From SHZI01 sp963698405 (GTDB lineage Bacteria; Pseudomonadota; Gammaproteobacteria; Steroidobacterales; GCA-2729495), in assembly GCA_963698405.1 (NCBI GenBank), contig CAVOQT010000009.1:24628-88627 (forward strand): a stretch of 64,000 bases of DNA, written 5' to 3'. How positions within the stretch are numbered: the first letter of the stretch is position 1; the number at the start of each line of letters is the position of its first letter. The position numbers and the translations under genes are program-made. This document shows positions 53,456 to 62,848 of this stretch, piece by piece. The notes under the pieces are model-generated. The model did no database searches. It was given only the letters and a program-made list of their open reading frames with translations, and was not told the origin of the DNA.

Positions 53456-54619
53456 GTGAGTCTCTCCAAGCATCCTGTCTGGCTGGTCGGTTTCCGGCCA
53501 TTTTTCATCCTCACCGTTCTGTCCGGCCTGGCCCTGCCGATCATCTGGACCTTGATGTTTGCCGGCGCCATCGGGTTACCGCACAGTAATTATTCAATTG
53601 TGCAGTGGCATGCCCACGAGATGTTCTTCGGTTTCGGCTGGGCTCTGCTCGGCGGCTTCCTGCTGACCGCCACCAAGAACTGGGTGAAGATCCGCGGCTA
53701 TCACGGTACGGCGCTGATCCTTCTGGTTGCAGCCTGGTGCTTCGAACGTATCGGCATGGCCTTCGGTGCAGACTGGCCGGAGCTGCTGTTTCTGCTGTCG
53801 AACCAGCTGTTTCTGGTCAGCCTGATCGGGATGCTGTTGTGGAGCCTGCTGCGCTACCGTGATGCAGACGGCTACCGCAGCGACAACACTTTCTTTCTGC
53901 TCGTGCTGCCCCTGTTTATCGTCGCCAAGTCACTGATGCTCAGCACCGGCCATGGGCCGGCCGGCACGCTCATGGTGCTGGGTCTGTTCCGCATGTGCTT
54001 TCTGATCATGCTCGAACGGACGCTCAGCGAATTCATGCGCGGCGTGTTCAAGGCCAATATCCTGCGCAATCCGCTGCTCGATAATTCGATCAAGATACTG
54101 GGGCTTGCGATGGTGTTCGCCGGTTTCCTGCCGCCACTGTTGAGCGCGGGTATCGCCGTGGCGCTTGCGCTGCTGCTGATCGTGCGTCTGGCGTTCTGGA
54201 AACCGCTGCTGGCCTGCTCACGCCTCGATCTCGGCATCATGTATCTCGGTTATCTGGCGATTGCCGCACAACTGCTCGTTGCAGCCTTCGAAATGGCCGG
54301 GCGCGGCGCCTGGATCGGCAGCTTCTCCATCCACCTGTTTACCTTTGGCGTGATGGGGCTGATCGTCCCGGCGATGATCATCCGTATTTCCAGGGGGCAT
54401 ACCGGACGCAAGGTCATGTTCGACAGGATCGACAAGGGTGTGCTGTGGCTCATGATCCTGGCACTGGTCCTGCGCGTCATCGCGCCGCAGATAGTGCCTG
54501 CCTCCTATCGGCTGTGGATCGAGCTCGCCGCCACCTGCTGGTTTATCGGCTTCGGTATTCTCGCGTGGCGCAGCATACCGATGCTGCTCAGGCCGCGGAT
54601 CGACGGCCGGGAGCATTGA
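53456..54619 (+). CDS. nnrS: NnrS family haem-copper membrane protein
   Basis: NnrS proteins protect against nitrosative stress and are under NO control. The 387-residue, about 12-helix protein has KHPVWLVGFRPFFILTVLSG at the start, QWHAHEMFFGFGWALLGGFL (His pair) and IVPAMIIRISRGHTGR, all diagnostic. The GTG at 53456 is chosen because sequence before it is hydrophilic and unrelated. Convergent with an MFS gene, 20 bp apart. Confidence 0.9.
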   Translation: MSLSKHPVWLVGFRPFFILTVLSGLALPIIWTLMFAGAIGLPHSNYSIVQWHAHEMFFGFGWALLGGFLLTATKNWVKIRGYHGTALILLVAAWCFERIGMAFGADWPELLFLLSNQLFLVSLIGMLLWSLLRYRDADGYRSDNTFFLLVLPLFIVAKSLMLSTGHGPAGTLMVLGLFRMCFLIMLERTLSEFMRGVFKANILRNPLLDNSIKILGLAMVFAGFLPPLLSAGIAVALALLLIVRLAFWKPLLACSRLDLGIMYLGYLAIAAQLLVAAFEMAGRGAWIGSFSIHLFTFGVMGLIVPAMIIRISRGHTGRKVMFDRIDKGVLWLMILALVLRVIAPQIVPASYRLWIELAATCWFIGFGILAWRSIPMLLRPRIDGREH

Positions 54620-54639
54620 GCAGAGCGCAACCGGCGCGG

Positions 54640-55980
54640 CTAATGCGCCATGAAACCGCCGCCACCAGCCGTCAGCGGCCCCGGCGCTTTCCAGCGCACC
54701 CAGAGGCCGTAGCATACGACGAGCAGCGACAGTCCGCCCACCATGACGAAGACGGCATGCGGCCCGATTGAATCAAACAGCCGGCCGCCGACAGCGGTAC
54801 CGAACAGGATGCCGATCGCGCCGAAAGTATTGAACATGCCCACCACGGCACCGCGCGATGCGATCGGCGCCTCCTGACCGATCAGGGTGGCGGCACCGGC
54901 AAATGCGCTGATCTGTCCGATACCGAGAAACACGAAGAAGATCCACGCTCCGGGTGCCAGCGGATCATCGACTACGTTGACCACAAGGAACCCGGCTGCT
55001 GCCAGCGCCATGCAGATCGTGGTGCCGGTAATGCGATTGACCCGGTCGAGCATGACGCCCATCAGCGGCAGCCAGAAGAGACCCGCTATGCCGGTGATCG
55101 CAAACAGCATGCGCCCCTTGGCGCTCGCTTCAGCGGGATCGAGCCCGGCTTCAATGCCAGCGGTAGTACCCCACAGATTGGCGAAGGTGCCGACGACGAC
55201 CAGATCACCGCGTGCGATGAATGCGCTGGCATAAGCCAGCGCGACACGCGGATTGCGCGCTGCCGCGAGACCACTACGCACCAGTTCGCGGATCGGCAGC
55301 TGGTCGCCCTTCTGTACCGGCGTACCCTTCTTGAGACCGACGACGACCACCGCGGCGGAAAGCAGGCACAGACCTGCCACAATGAAATGAGTGATATAGC
55401 CGGCATCCTCGGGCGTGTAGCCGCGGCTGACAAAGGTCTTCATCAGTCCACCAAGCCCCACGGAAAGCAACACCACACCCAGACCGTTCAGGGTACCTAC
55501 CAGTGCCGTCGCCTTGCCACGCGAGTTGTTGGCAGGATAGTCAGCGAGGATAGTCTGCAGCATCGCGGTAGCTGCACCGACGCCGACTGCATAGAGCATG
55601 CGATATGCGGTCAGCTCACCGACCGACGAGACAAAGGGGTACAGCGCATATGCGATGGCCATGAAGACGAAGCCGACAGCAAACACCTGCCTGCGACCAA
55701 TCCGGTCAGCGAGCACACCACAGGGCCCAAAGACCAGTAGCAGGGCGATCTCGCTCCAGGCAGCCAGGTCGCCGGTGATCCGCCCCTGCTCGGCCAGGGG
55801 AATCTTCAGATAGACATTGAGTACGTATGGCGTACCGATACTGACGAAGGCCAGCAGGCCAATCGTCGTAAATGCGCTATACAACAGCGTCCCGAAATTG
55901 CGTGGCAGAACGCCCGGCGCAAGTTCGACAAACCAGAACTTCAGGCCCGTCACTGACGGGTCCGGCGACACATTGCTCAT
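54640..55980 (-). CDS. MFS transporter 1
   Basis: 446 residues, 12 membrane helices. The MFS loop motif GVLADRIGRRQVFAVG lies between helices 2 and 3, and GAVVGMFNTFGAIGILFGTA in the C-half. It is clearly paralogous to the transporter two genes upstream. It starts 12 bp after the aldehyde dehydrogenase gene, so all three are probably one operon. Substrate unknown. Confidence 0.88.
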   Translation of the reverse strand: MSNVSPDPSVTGLKFWFVELAPGVLPRNFGTLLYSAFTTIGLLAFVSIGTPYVLNVYLKIPLAEQGRITGDLAAWSEIALLLVFGPCGVLADRIGRRQVFAVGFVFMAIAYALYPFVSSVGELTAYRMLYAVGVGAATAMLQTILADYPANNSRGKATALVGTLNGLGVVLLSVGLGGLMKTFVSRGYTPEDAGYITHFIVAGLCLLSAAVVVVGLKKGTPVQKGDQLPIRELVRSGLAAARNPRVALAYASAFIARGDLVVVGTFANLWGTTAGIEAGLDPAEASAKGRMLFAITGIAGLFWLPLMGVMLDRVNRITGTTICMALAAAGFLVVNVVDDPLAPGAWIFFVFLGIGQISAFAGAATLIGQEAPIASRGAVVGMFNTFGAIGILFGTAVGGRLFDSIGPHAVFVMVGGLSLLVVCYGLWVRWKAPGPLTAGGGGFMAH

Positions 55981-55992
55981 GGATGCCTCACG

Positions 55993-57444
55993 CTAGACGA
56001 AAATATGAATGGCCTTGTTCTGAGTGTAGCTCAACAGTTCACCCAGACACTCTTCACGACCCAGTCCGCTGTTCTTCCAGCCACCGAAAGGCGTACCGAC
56101 AAAATGCCGGGCGGTCGTATTGACATACACGAAGCCGGACTGAAGCGAGCGCACGAAAGTCATCGCCAGCTTGAGATCATGCGTCCAGACACCAGAGGCC
56201 AGACCGTACTCGGTGGCATTGGCCATCGCGATCGCCTCCTCCTGCGTACGCCACTTCAGGATCGAGAGTATCGGCCCGAAGATCTCCTCACGCGCCACGC
56301 GCATGTTCATGGTCACATCACCGTATACCGTGGGCTGAATCCAGTAGCCGCGACGAAAATCGGCGCCGGGTGGTCGCTCGCCGCCAGTCAGCAGTTTTGC
56401 ACCATCCTGGCGTGCGGATTCAACAAAGGACAGCACACGCCGGTAGTGTCCGGCAGAGTTGACCGGGCCCATCTGCGATGCGGGATCGAGTGCATCGCCA
56501 ATGCGGATGGCAGAAACCTGCGCCACGATGCGTGCCACCACTTCGTCATACAGCGATTCATGCAGCATCAACCGACTGTTGGAACCGCAGGACTGGCCCG
56601 CCCATGCGAAATTCATGCCGGCGACCGCCGCAGCGGCAACCGTGGCCGGATCAGCATCGGCACAGACGATCATCGCGTTCTTGCCACCAAGCTCCAGCGA
56701 TACATGTTTGACGGCCACCTCGGCTGCCGAACGCTGAATCGCCAGTCCGGTCTGCACCGAACCGGTGAAACCGATACGCCAGATCTCCGGATGGCGTACC
56801 AGCGCATCACCGGTCGGCAGCCCGGGCCCGTGCACGATATTGACGAGCCCCGGCGGCAATACCTCGCTACAGATCTCACCCATCACGGTACCGGACAACG
56901 GACTGGTCTCCGGCGTCTTCACGATCACCGCATTACCAGCCATCAGTGGCGCGGCCAGATGTGCTGCCGCAAACAGGAAGGGGTGATTGAAGGGCACGAT
57001 ACGCGCGACTACACCGTAGGGCTCGCGGATCGAAAAGTGCATACCGTCCTTCGAGGCAGGTACGCTGTCGCTTTTGATCTCGGTACCGAGACCGGAAAAG
57101 AAATCCAGATAGTTGGCAGCAACCTCTACATCACGGCCGAGACTGCTGATGGTGTTGCCCGTATCCGCCGCCTCGAGCGGCAGCACCTCGGCAGCCCGCG
57201 CACGCATCGCGGTGCCCAGCTTGCGCAGGACATCACGCCGCTCCCAGACCGAAAGCGCTGCCCATGCCGGTTGTGCGGCCTTGGCAGCATGCACCGCCCG
57301 GTTCACATCGCTGACCGTCCCGACCGGGACACGTCCGTGTACTTCCTCAGTACCCGGATTGACCGAATCGATCCACTGTCCATCACCGCCGGGCACGAAC
57401 TGCCCGTCGATATACATGAGTCGGTCGCCAAATTTTCCAGACAT
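55993..57444 (-). CDS. NAD(P)-dependent aldehyde dehydrogenase
   Basis: 483 residues. The general base Glu is in VSLELGGKNAMIV, the catalytic Cys in FAWAGQSCGSNSRL, and the cofactor motif GFTGSVQTGLAIQ is present. The C-terminal FGGWKNSGLGREECLGELLS is typical of the ALDH family. The pattern is of the betaine/aromatic aldehyde type, but the substrate cannot be set. It lies between two MFS genes. Confidence 0.93.
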   Translation of the reverse strand: MSGKFGDRLMYIDGQFVPGGDGQWIDSVNPGTEEVHGRVPVGTVSDVNRAVHAAKAAQPAWAALSVWERRDVLRKLGTAMRARAAEVLPLEAADTGNTISSLGRDVEVAANYLDFFSGLGTEIKSDSVPASKDGMHFSIREPYGVVARIVPFNHPFLFAAAHLAAPLMAGNAVIVKTPETSPLSGTVMGEICSEVLPPGLVNIVHGPGLPTGDALVRHPEIWRIGFTGSVQTGLAIQRSAAEVAVKHVSLELGGKNAMIVCADADPATVAAAAVAGMNFAWAGQSCGSNSRLMLHESLYDEVVARIVAQVSAIRIGDALDPASQMGPVNSAGHYRRVLSFVESARQDGAKLLTGGERPPGADFRRGYWIQPTVYGDVTMNMRVAREEIFGPILSILKWRTQEEAIAMANATEYGLASGVWTHDLKLAMTFVRSLQSGFVYVNTTARHFVGTPFGGWKNSGLGREECLGELLSYTQNKAIHIFV

Positions 57445-57563
57445 GCTGAAACCCGGGCTGCTGAGGCTACCGGTTCACTTTAGGCAAGACCATCAGGAGG
57501 CGGAAGCCCGCACGACACTGGATTGAGTACACGACCACCTACCGGCGTCCGTCTGCAGTACTT

Positions 57564-58910
57564 TTAAGCTGTAGCCGACGTTTTACGCGTGAAGAACATG
57601 GTCAGCAGCGTGAGCCCGAACAGCGTCGCGTTCGATGCAGCCATATACAGAAACGGCCCTACCGGTTTCCAGTTGTCGAACAGCCAGCCGCCAACCAAAC
57701 CGACCACCATGATGCCGACTGCACCGAACAGGCTGAACAGACCCAGCACCGCACCGCGGCCACGCTCAGGCGCTTCCTTGCCGATCAGTGAGGTGGCGGA
57801 AATATTGGCAGCCATCTCACCGGCACCGACAAACGCCGCTGCGATGTACATGCCATTGCCAATCGGATTTTCGAGTACGCCCAGCGAGGCATAGCCGATG
57901 AAGGCCACAAACATGCCGATCGCCAGCCCGACCAGTCGGTCGATGCGATCGAGCACAATGCCGAAGATCACGGCCCAGGGCAGCGCGAACAACTGGATCA
58001 CCACATAAAAGGTAACCGCCTTGAGCGTCGCCTGTGCGACGGTCAGTCCTTGCGCCATACCCTCCCTGACCAGCCACAGGGTCAGAAACTGGCTGACCAC
58101 TGCCAGATCTGCCCGGGAGACGAATGCAGCGGCATAACCGAGCGCAATGCGCGGCATGCGCGCAGCGCCCATGCCGATACGCAGAGTGGCCAGCAATGGC
58201 TCTCTTTTGGTCGTCTGGACTGGCGGACCTGGTTTCAGCCCCCAGAGCAGGACCAGCGCCAGGAACAGACAGAGGCCGGCCACACACCAGTAGGTCACGC
58301 GCCCCGCCGCAACAGGATCCAGTCCCATCTCGATGAATCGCTGTGGCAAGCCGCCGACGAAGCGCGGGATGGTGCCGATACCCAGACCATTGCAGACGAA
58401 TACCGCCGCAATCATCTTGGCGCGGTTGGCATCCACAGGATAATCGTTGGCGACCGAGGACAGCATCACATTGATGCAGGCCACACCGGAGGCGATGAAC
58501 AGACGGAAGAACACCAGCTGTGCCATCACCACATCGGGACTGCCGCTGGCCAGCGGATACAGGCAGTAACCGATTGCCAGCAATGCAAAGCCGGTGGCGA
58601 ATACCGGCGGGCGGCCAAGGCGATCTGAAATCGCACCGGCAAAACCGACCAGCAGCACAACCACCAGTTCCTGCGTCACCAGCAAAGCGCCGGTCAGGGA
58701 ACCCTGCTCGTTGGCGGGAATACGCAGGATCTCGTTGAACAGGTAAGCCTGCATGATGCCCACCGTATTCATCATCGCAATGCCGAAAAACGAGATGAAA
58801 AACAGCGTCCAGACGTGCTTTCGGCGCACGCCGGGCTGCATCAGCAGCGGGCCGAAACGATACGCAGCCTGACCGGTGGCGACGGGTGGCGACTCGTGGC
58901 TTGTGCTCAT
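57564..58910 (-). CDS. MFS transporter 2
   Basis: 448 residues with 12 membrane helices. Loop motif GAISDRLGRPPVFATG, and SLIGKEAPERGRGAVLGLFS in the C-half, matches MFS transporter 1 and shows duplication. It is probably the first gene of the MFS-ALDH-MFS operon. Divergent from the paraoxonase-like gene, with an inverted repeat in between. Confidence 0.88.
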   Translation of the reverse strand: MSTSHESPPVATGQAAYRFGPLLMQPGVRRKHVWTLFFISFFGIAMMNTVGIMQAYLFNEILRIPANEQGSLTGALLVTQELVVVLLVGFAGAISDRLGRPPVFATGFALLAIGYCLYPLASGSPDVVMAQLVFFRLFIASGVACINVMLSSVANDYPVDANRAKMIAAVFVCNGLGIGTIPRFVGGLPQRFIEMGLDPVAAGRVTYWCVAGLCLFLALVLLWGLKPGPPVQTTKREPLLATLRIGMGAARMPRIALGYAAAFVSRADLAVVSQFLTLWLVREGMAQGLTVAQATLKAVTFYVVIQLFALPWAVIFGIVLDRIDRLVGLAIGMFVAFIGYASLGVLENPIGNGMYIAAAFVGAGEMAANISATSLIGKEAPERGRGAVLGLFSLFGAVGIMVVGLVGGWLFDNWKPVGPFLYMAASNATLFGLTLLTMFFTRKTSATA

Positions 58911-59003
58911 GTCATCTCACCCTTGCCGGGACACCCCGGTTCCGCAGTGTCGCAAGAGTTACGATGCAGGCATAGCATCCACAATGCGTGCGTATCCGAC
59001 AGG

Positions 59004-59024
59004 TGATCAGCAAGCCGCTGATCA
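59004..59024. promoter_or_regulatory. Perfect inverted repeat in a divergent promoter region
   Basis: TGATCAGC and GCTGATCA flank AAGCC. Each arm itself contains the palindrome TGATCA. It lies 42 bp before the paraoxonase-like gene and about 94 bp before MFS transporter 2. It looks like an operator for a dimeric repressor that is not encoded nearby. Confidence 0.5.
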
Positions 59025-59065
59025 GTCGCGCCATAATGGCGGCCCAGCACCGAGGTTAAAGCACC

Positions 59066-60133
59066 ATGCGCATCGTCAGAACCGTATTCAAGATCCTGGG
59101 CATCCTGCTGCTGATCAGTGTGCTCGGTACGCTGTACGTCCTGAATCGCGGCGGTGCGTTTCGCGAGATCAAACCGCATTTCGCCGGACGCTGCGATTCG
59201 CTGCCGCTGGATGGCAGCGCCGAAGACATCACCGTAGACCGCGAGCGCGGCCTCGCCTACATCTCATATATGGATCGGGGAGCGCTGATCCGTGGCGAAG
59301 CGGTGCAGGGCACGGTCATGCGCATCGACCTGAACCGGTTGCCGCTGGTCCCTGAAGACGCCCTGCTCGACCGACCTGCACACCTGCGCACCCATGGCCT
59401 GAGCCTGTATATCAGCCCGGACGGCAAACGCAGCCTGTTCGTCATCAACCATCCGGTCAATCGCGGCACAGAACCTGAACTCGTGGAAGTCTTCGACGAG
59501 GTGGCGCCCGGCCAGTTCAGGCATCGCGAAACTTTCCAGAGTCCGCTGTTCAACTCACCGAATGATCTGGCCGCAGTCGGTCCCCGACAGTTTTACGTAG
59601 CCAACGACAAGACACTGAAGGGCGGACTGGCTGCAGGGCTGCAGCAACTCGGCATCGGCGCTTCACCGCTCACCTGGTTCGATGGCGAAGAGGCACGCGT
59701 CGTCATCGACGACATCGCTTCGGGCGGTGGCATCAACGTCTCGGCCGGCGGCGGTACGCTCTATGTCGCTGAAACCTCCGGCCAGCGTATCCGGGTTCTG
59801 CAGCGTGACCTGGCCAGCGGAGCGGTCACCGAACTGGGACGCATCCCGGTCCCGACCTCGCCCGACAATATCGACGTGGCGGCCGACAGCAGCCTGACCG
59901 TCGGCGGCCATGCCAACACCATGAAACTGATCATGCACTTCATCAAGGGCGCACCGGCGCCGACCCAGATACTGCGGGTCATCCCCGACAACGGTGACGG
60001 TGCAGCGGTGGACGAGATCTACCTGAATGCCGGCGATGAGATATCTGCCGGCAGCGTCGGCGTGACTTACGGCAACAAACTGCTGATCGGCTCGATCACC
60101 GCAAAGCAGTTGCTGGTGTGCGAGGAGGGCTGA
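59066..60133 (+). CDS. Paraoxonase/arylesterase-like beta-propeller protein
   Basis: 355 residues. An N-terminal hydrophobic helix (about 5-24) anchors or exports it. The propeller carries GSAEDITVDRERGLAYIS, HGLSLYISPDGKRSLFVINH (His of the PON active site) and FNSPNDLAAVGPRQFYVAND, then SPDNIDV, matching the calcium ligands of PON-like lactonases. A lactone or ester substrate in the periplasm is plausible and fits the neighbouring dehydrogenase and transporters. Confidence 0.82.
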   Translation: MRIVRTVFKILGILLLISVLGTLYVLNRGGAFREIKPHFAGRCDSLPLDGSAEDITVDRERGLAYISYMDRGALIRGEAVQGTVMRIDLNRLPLVPEDALLDRPAHLRTHGLSLYISPDGKRSLFVINHPVNRGTEPELVEVFDEVAPGQFRHRETFQSPLFNSPNDLAAVGPRQFYVANDKTLKGGLAAGLQQLGIGASPLTWFDGEEARVVIDDIASGGGINVSAGGGTLYVAETSGQRIRVLQRDLASGAVTELGRIPVPTSPDNIDVAADSSLTVGGHANTMKLIMHFIKGAPAPTQILRVIPDNGDGAAVDEIYLNAGDEISAGSVGVTYGNKLLIGSITAKQLLVCEEG

Positions 60134-60144
60134 GCCGAACAGCG

Positions 60145-61010
60145 CTAGCCGAGCAGCAGGTTGTCGAAGATCGCGCCGGTCAACAGCAGGCCGAGTTGCA
60201 CGATCGAGGCCGCGAAGGTTCGCCAGCCCTGCGGGATGGTCGGCTTGTGGACCAGCACGAGCTGGCACACACGAAGTACCACACCGCCACCACCGCACTG
60301 GCCAGATAGATCCAGCTCATGCCTAGCCAGAACGGAATAGTGACAGCAGCACGAGGACGACGGCGTGGCCAAGAATCGTGACGTGTGGAGACGCGCTCCT
60401 CGATGACGATCGGCAGCATCGGCACACCGGCCGCCTGGTAGTCCCTTCTGCAGGCATACGCGAGCGCCCAGAAATGCGGCGGCGTCCAGAGGAAGAGCAC
60501 GATGGCGAGGATCAGCGGCGCCGGTTCGAAGCTCGGCACCGACGGCTGCCGCACCCGCCATGACTGCAAAGCTGCCGGCCAGGCCGCCGATCACGATGTT
60601 GAGCCAGGTGCGGCGCTTCAGCCAGACGGTGTACACGACGCCATAGGTGAAGGCGCCGAGGAAAAGATAGAAGGCCGCGGTGACATTGGTTGCCAGGGCG
60701 TGGCGGCAACCGAGACAGGATCAGCACCAGCACGATCCCGACGTACCAGACGCGGCGTCACGCAAAGCGCCCGGTGACGAACGGGCGCTCCCGGGTGCGC
60801 CGCATGTCGCGATCCATGTCGCGCTTCCCAGAGCTGATTGAACGCACCGGCGCTGCGCCGGACGACAGCAGCGTGGCCACCCCGAGCACCAGGACCTGCC
60901 AGGCGGCAGTCCGATGCCGGACTCATGGCCATGCCAGCCAGCGCGCAGGCCATGATCAGGAAACCAAGCCGCATCTTGGTGGTGTGATAGATATTTCGCA
61001 GAGTGTCCAA
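60145..61010 (-). pseudogene. ctaB: Heme O synthase (protoheme IX farnesyltransferase), multiply frameshifted
   Basis: The conserved pieces of CtaB/CyoE occur in order but in changing frames. From a TTG at 61010 they read DTLRNIYHTTKMRLGFLIMA, AGAFNQLW, RDMDRDMRRTRERPFVTGRF, WYVGIVLVLILSRL, VYTVWLKRRTWLNIVIGGLA, FEPAPLILAIVLFLWTPPHF and finally PQGWRTFAASIVQLGLLLTG, ending at 60145. At least five shifts are needed. Total length (866 bp) is close to a full gene, so there is little deletion. Either it is a recent pseudogene or a poorly sequenced stretch. The enzyme would serve haem-copper oxidases. Confidence 0.85.
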
Positions 61011-61203
61011 GTCGAAGAGCCTTGATGATTATCGTGATTCTGGAGCGATTCTAACCGAAGCCCCCGTCAGATTCCGTCGCTGACCTGCCGGAGCATATAC
61101 AAGGTGGTTATGGCCGGATAACAACAATGTCGTTCCCAGCCCAGCCCTGCCCGGTTAGCGTGGCTCCTGTCGCATTAGATCACTGAGCCGCAGGAGTTCG
61201 CGA

Positions 61204-61992
61204 GTGCCCGCAGCCGCCACACTGGTTTCCACGCTGGAAAAACCCGCTGCCACCGAGCAGCCGGGGATCCTGTTTGATGAAGTGGAAACACGTGCTCGGG
61301 CCGTGGCGCACTGCAACCAGAACTTCGAGTCCCTGTCCGCCGAAGAGCGTGTGGCCTGGGCACTTGAACATCTGCCGGGTGAGCATGTACTGACTTCCAG
61401 TTTCGGCATCCAGGCCGCCGTATTGCTGCACCTCGTGACACGTCAGCGACCGGATATCCCGGTGGCGTTCATCGATACCGGCTATCTGTTCCCCGAAACC
61501 TATCTTTTCGTCGACCAGCTGACGGAGCGACTGAAGCTCAACCTCAAGGTTTACCGCAGCCCACGCAGCCCGGCCTGGCAGGAAAGCCGGCACGGCCAGC
61601 GCTGGCAGCTCGGTCTGGCTGGCATCGAAGCCTACAACCGCGAGAACAAGGTCGAGCCGATGGAACGCGCCCTGCGCGAACTGACGGTCGGCAGCTGGTT
61701 TGCCGGCCTGCGCCGCAGCCAGTCCTCAAGCCGCAGCAATGTGCCCTTCCTCAAAGCACAAGGCGAACGATGGAAGGTCCATCCGATTGCAGACTGGTCT
61801 GATCGTGATGTTTACCGCTATCTCAAACAGTACGACCTGCCCTATCACCCGCTGTTCGAACAGGGCTATATCTCGGTCGGCGACGTGCACACCACCAAAC
61901 CGATTCACGCCGTCAACAACGCCGAAGAAACGCGCTTCTTCGGCCTGAAGCGCGAGTGCGGCCTGCACGACATCGATCTGTCCGGCCTGTAG
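61204..61992 (+). CDS. cysH: Phosphoadenylyl-sulfate reductase CysH
   Basis: CysH reduces PAPS (or APS) to sulfite. 262 residues from a GTG, with AGGAG 8 bases upstream. Blocks: TSSFGIQAAVLLHLVTRQ (PP-loop), VAFIDTGYLFPETYLFVDQL, WFAGLRRSQSSSRSN and the redox Cys in LKRECGLHD at the end. Absence of the CC...CxxC cysteines argues for PAPS use without an iron-sulfur cluster. Confidence 0.95.
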   Translation: MPAAATLVSTLEKPAATEQPGILFDEVETRARAVAHCNQNFESLSAEERVAWALEHLPGEHVLTSSFGIQAAVLLHLVTRQRPDIPVAFIDTGYLFPETYLFVDQLTERLKLNLKVYRSPRSPAWQESRHGQRWQLGLAGIEAYNRENKVEPMERALRELTVGSWFAGLRRSQSSSRSNVPFLKAQGERWKVHPIADWSDRDVYRYLKQYDLPYHPLFEQGYISVGDVHTTKPIHAVNNAEETRFFGLKRECGLHDIDLSGL

Positions 61993-62022
61993 CAGGCTGC
62001 CAGCGACACGTCCCTGAATAAA

Positions 62023-62055
62023 AAAGCCGCAGCCGGAATCTCCGGCCGCGGCTTT
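62023..62055. terminator. Bidirectional rho-independent terminator
   Basis: AAAGCCGC-A-GCCGGA pairs with TCCGGC-C-GCGGCTTT around a 3-base loop, flanked by A-run and T-run. It sits between the convergent cysH and the secreted-protein gene and can serve both. Confidence 0.9.
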
Positions 62056-62077
62056 CAGAGCCTGACTCTTTGCAGGC

Positions 62078-62712
62078 TTACTTCTTCACGGGCGCCGTCA
62101 CCTCGATCGTGGTCGTAGTTTTCAACCTGAAGACGACATCGTCGCCGACCTTGATCTCGTTCAGGCGCTTGACGCCAGGACCGACCGGGTAATCGTGCGG
62201 GTGTTACCGTCTGGTCCCAGCAACGTAACCGACCGTGGAGTGTTGTCAATCGCGGTCACCTTGCCCGAAACCATCGTGGTATCGACCATTACGCCCATGG
62301 GCTTGCTGCCTGCCGGTGCACCCACGATGGCCGAGCCACCCGTGGCATTCGGCGGTGCCGTGCCCGCAGGAACAACCGCAATAGCCAGGTCTTCATGGGT
62401 GGAGCTCACCAGATCGCCAACCTTGATCTGGTCAAAGTTCCTCACCGCCGGACCGGCCTGGATATCGACGAGGGAACCATCCGCCATCTTCAGGGTGACC
62501 CAGCGATCCTTCTTGTCGATCCTGGTCACCGTTGCCGTGACGGTCGTGGTTGCGGAAACCGATCCGCTGGGCAGCTCGGTCGCCCCGCGCGTGGCGCTTA
62601 CGGAACCTGTTACACCGGGCGTGGCGTTATCGGCCATGAGGGGTGAGGCGCTGAGCGTCGCGAGTGCAATGGCAGCTGTAGCAGTGAGCAATGAGGCAAT
62701 ACTGTTCTTCAT
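62078..62712 (-). CDS. Secreted protein with two similar beta-domains, frameshifted
   Basis: A signal peptide (MKNSIASLLTATAAIALATL, cleavage after LMA) is followed by two related halves: VTRIDKKDRWVTLKMADGSL...FDQIKVGDLV, and VTAIDNTPRSVTLLGPDGNT...LNEIKVGDDVVFRLK. The main frame stops at 62161. The second half's ending (VGPGVKRLNEIKVGDDVVFR to the TAA at 62078) is in a frame offset by one missing or two extra bases near 62190. Corrected length is about 210 residues. The repeat structure proves the correction. Function unknown; periplasmic. Confidence 0.7.
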
Positions 62713-62797
62713 GGTATATGCGCCTTCTATCAAGGGGAGCCTACTTTATGTCAATTTCGTGTGACGCTGCCAGCTCCGCAGGAGCTTCAGCTGTAGG

Positions 62798-62848
62798 AGC
62801 GGCTTCAGCCGCGATTCTTTTCGCCATGGAATCGCGGCTGAAGCCGCT
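62798..62848. repeat. REP-type palindrome
   Basis: A 19-base arm (AGCGGCTTCAGCCGCGATT) at 62798-62816 is repeated as its exact complement at 62830-62848. The GTAGGAGCGGCTTCAGCCGC core is that of REP elements of Pseudomonas and Xanthomonas relatives. A partial copy (GTAGGAGCG) is near 62926. The remaining sequence from 62713 to 63060 contains no gene I can support. Confidence 0.8.

Noticed and set aside
56005..57483. Open frame of 492 codons antisense to the aldehyde dehydrogenase
   Set aside because: Shadow of a conserved gene in GC-rich DNA; Arg/His-rich, no recognisable motif.
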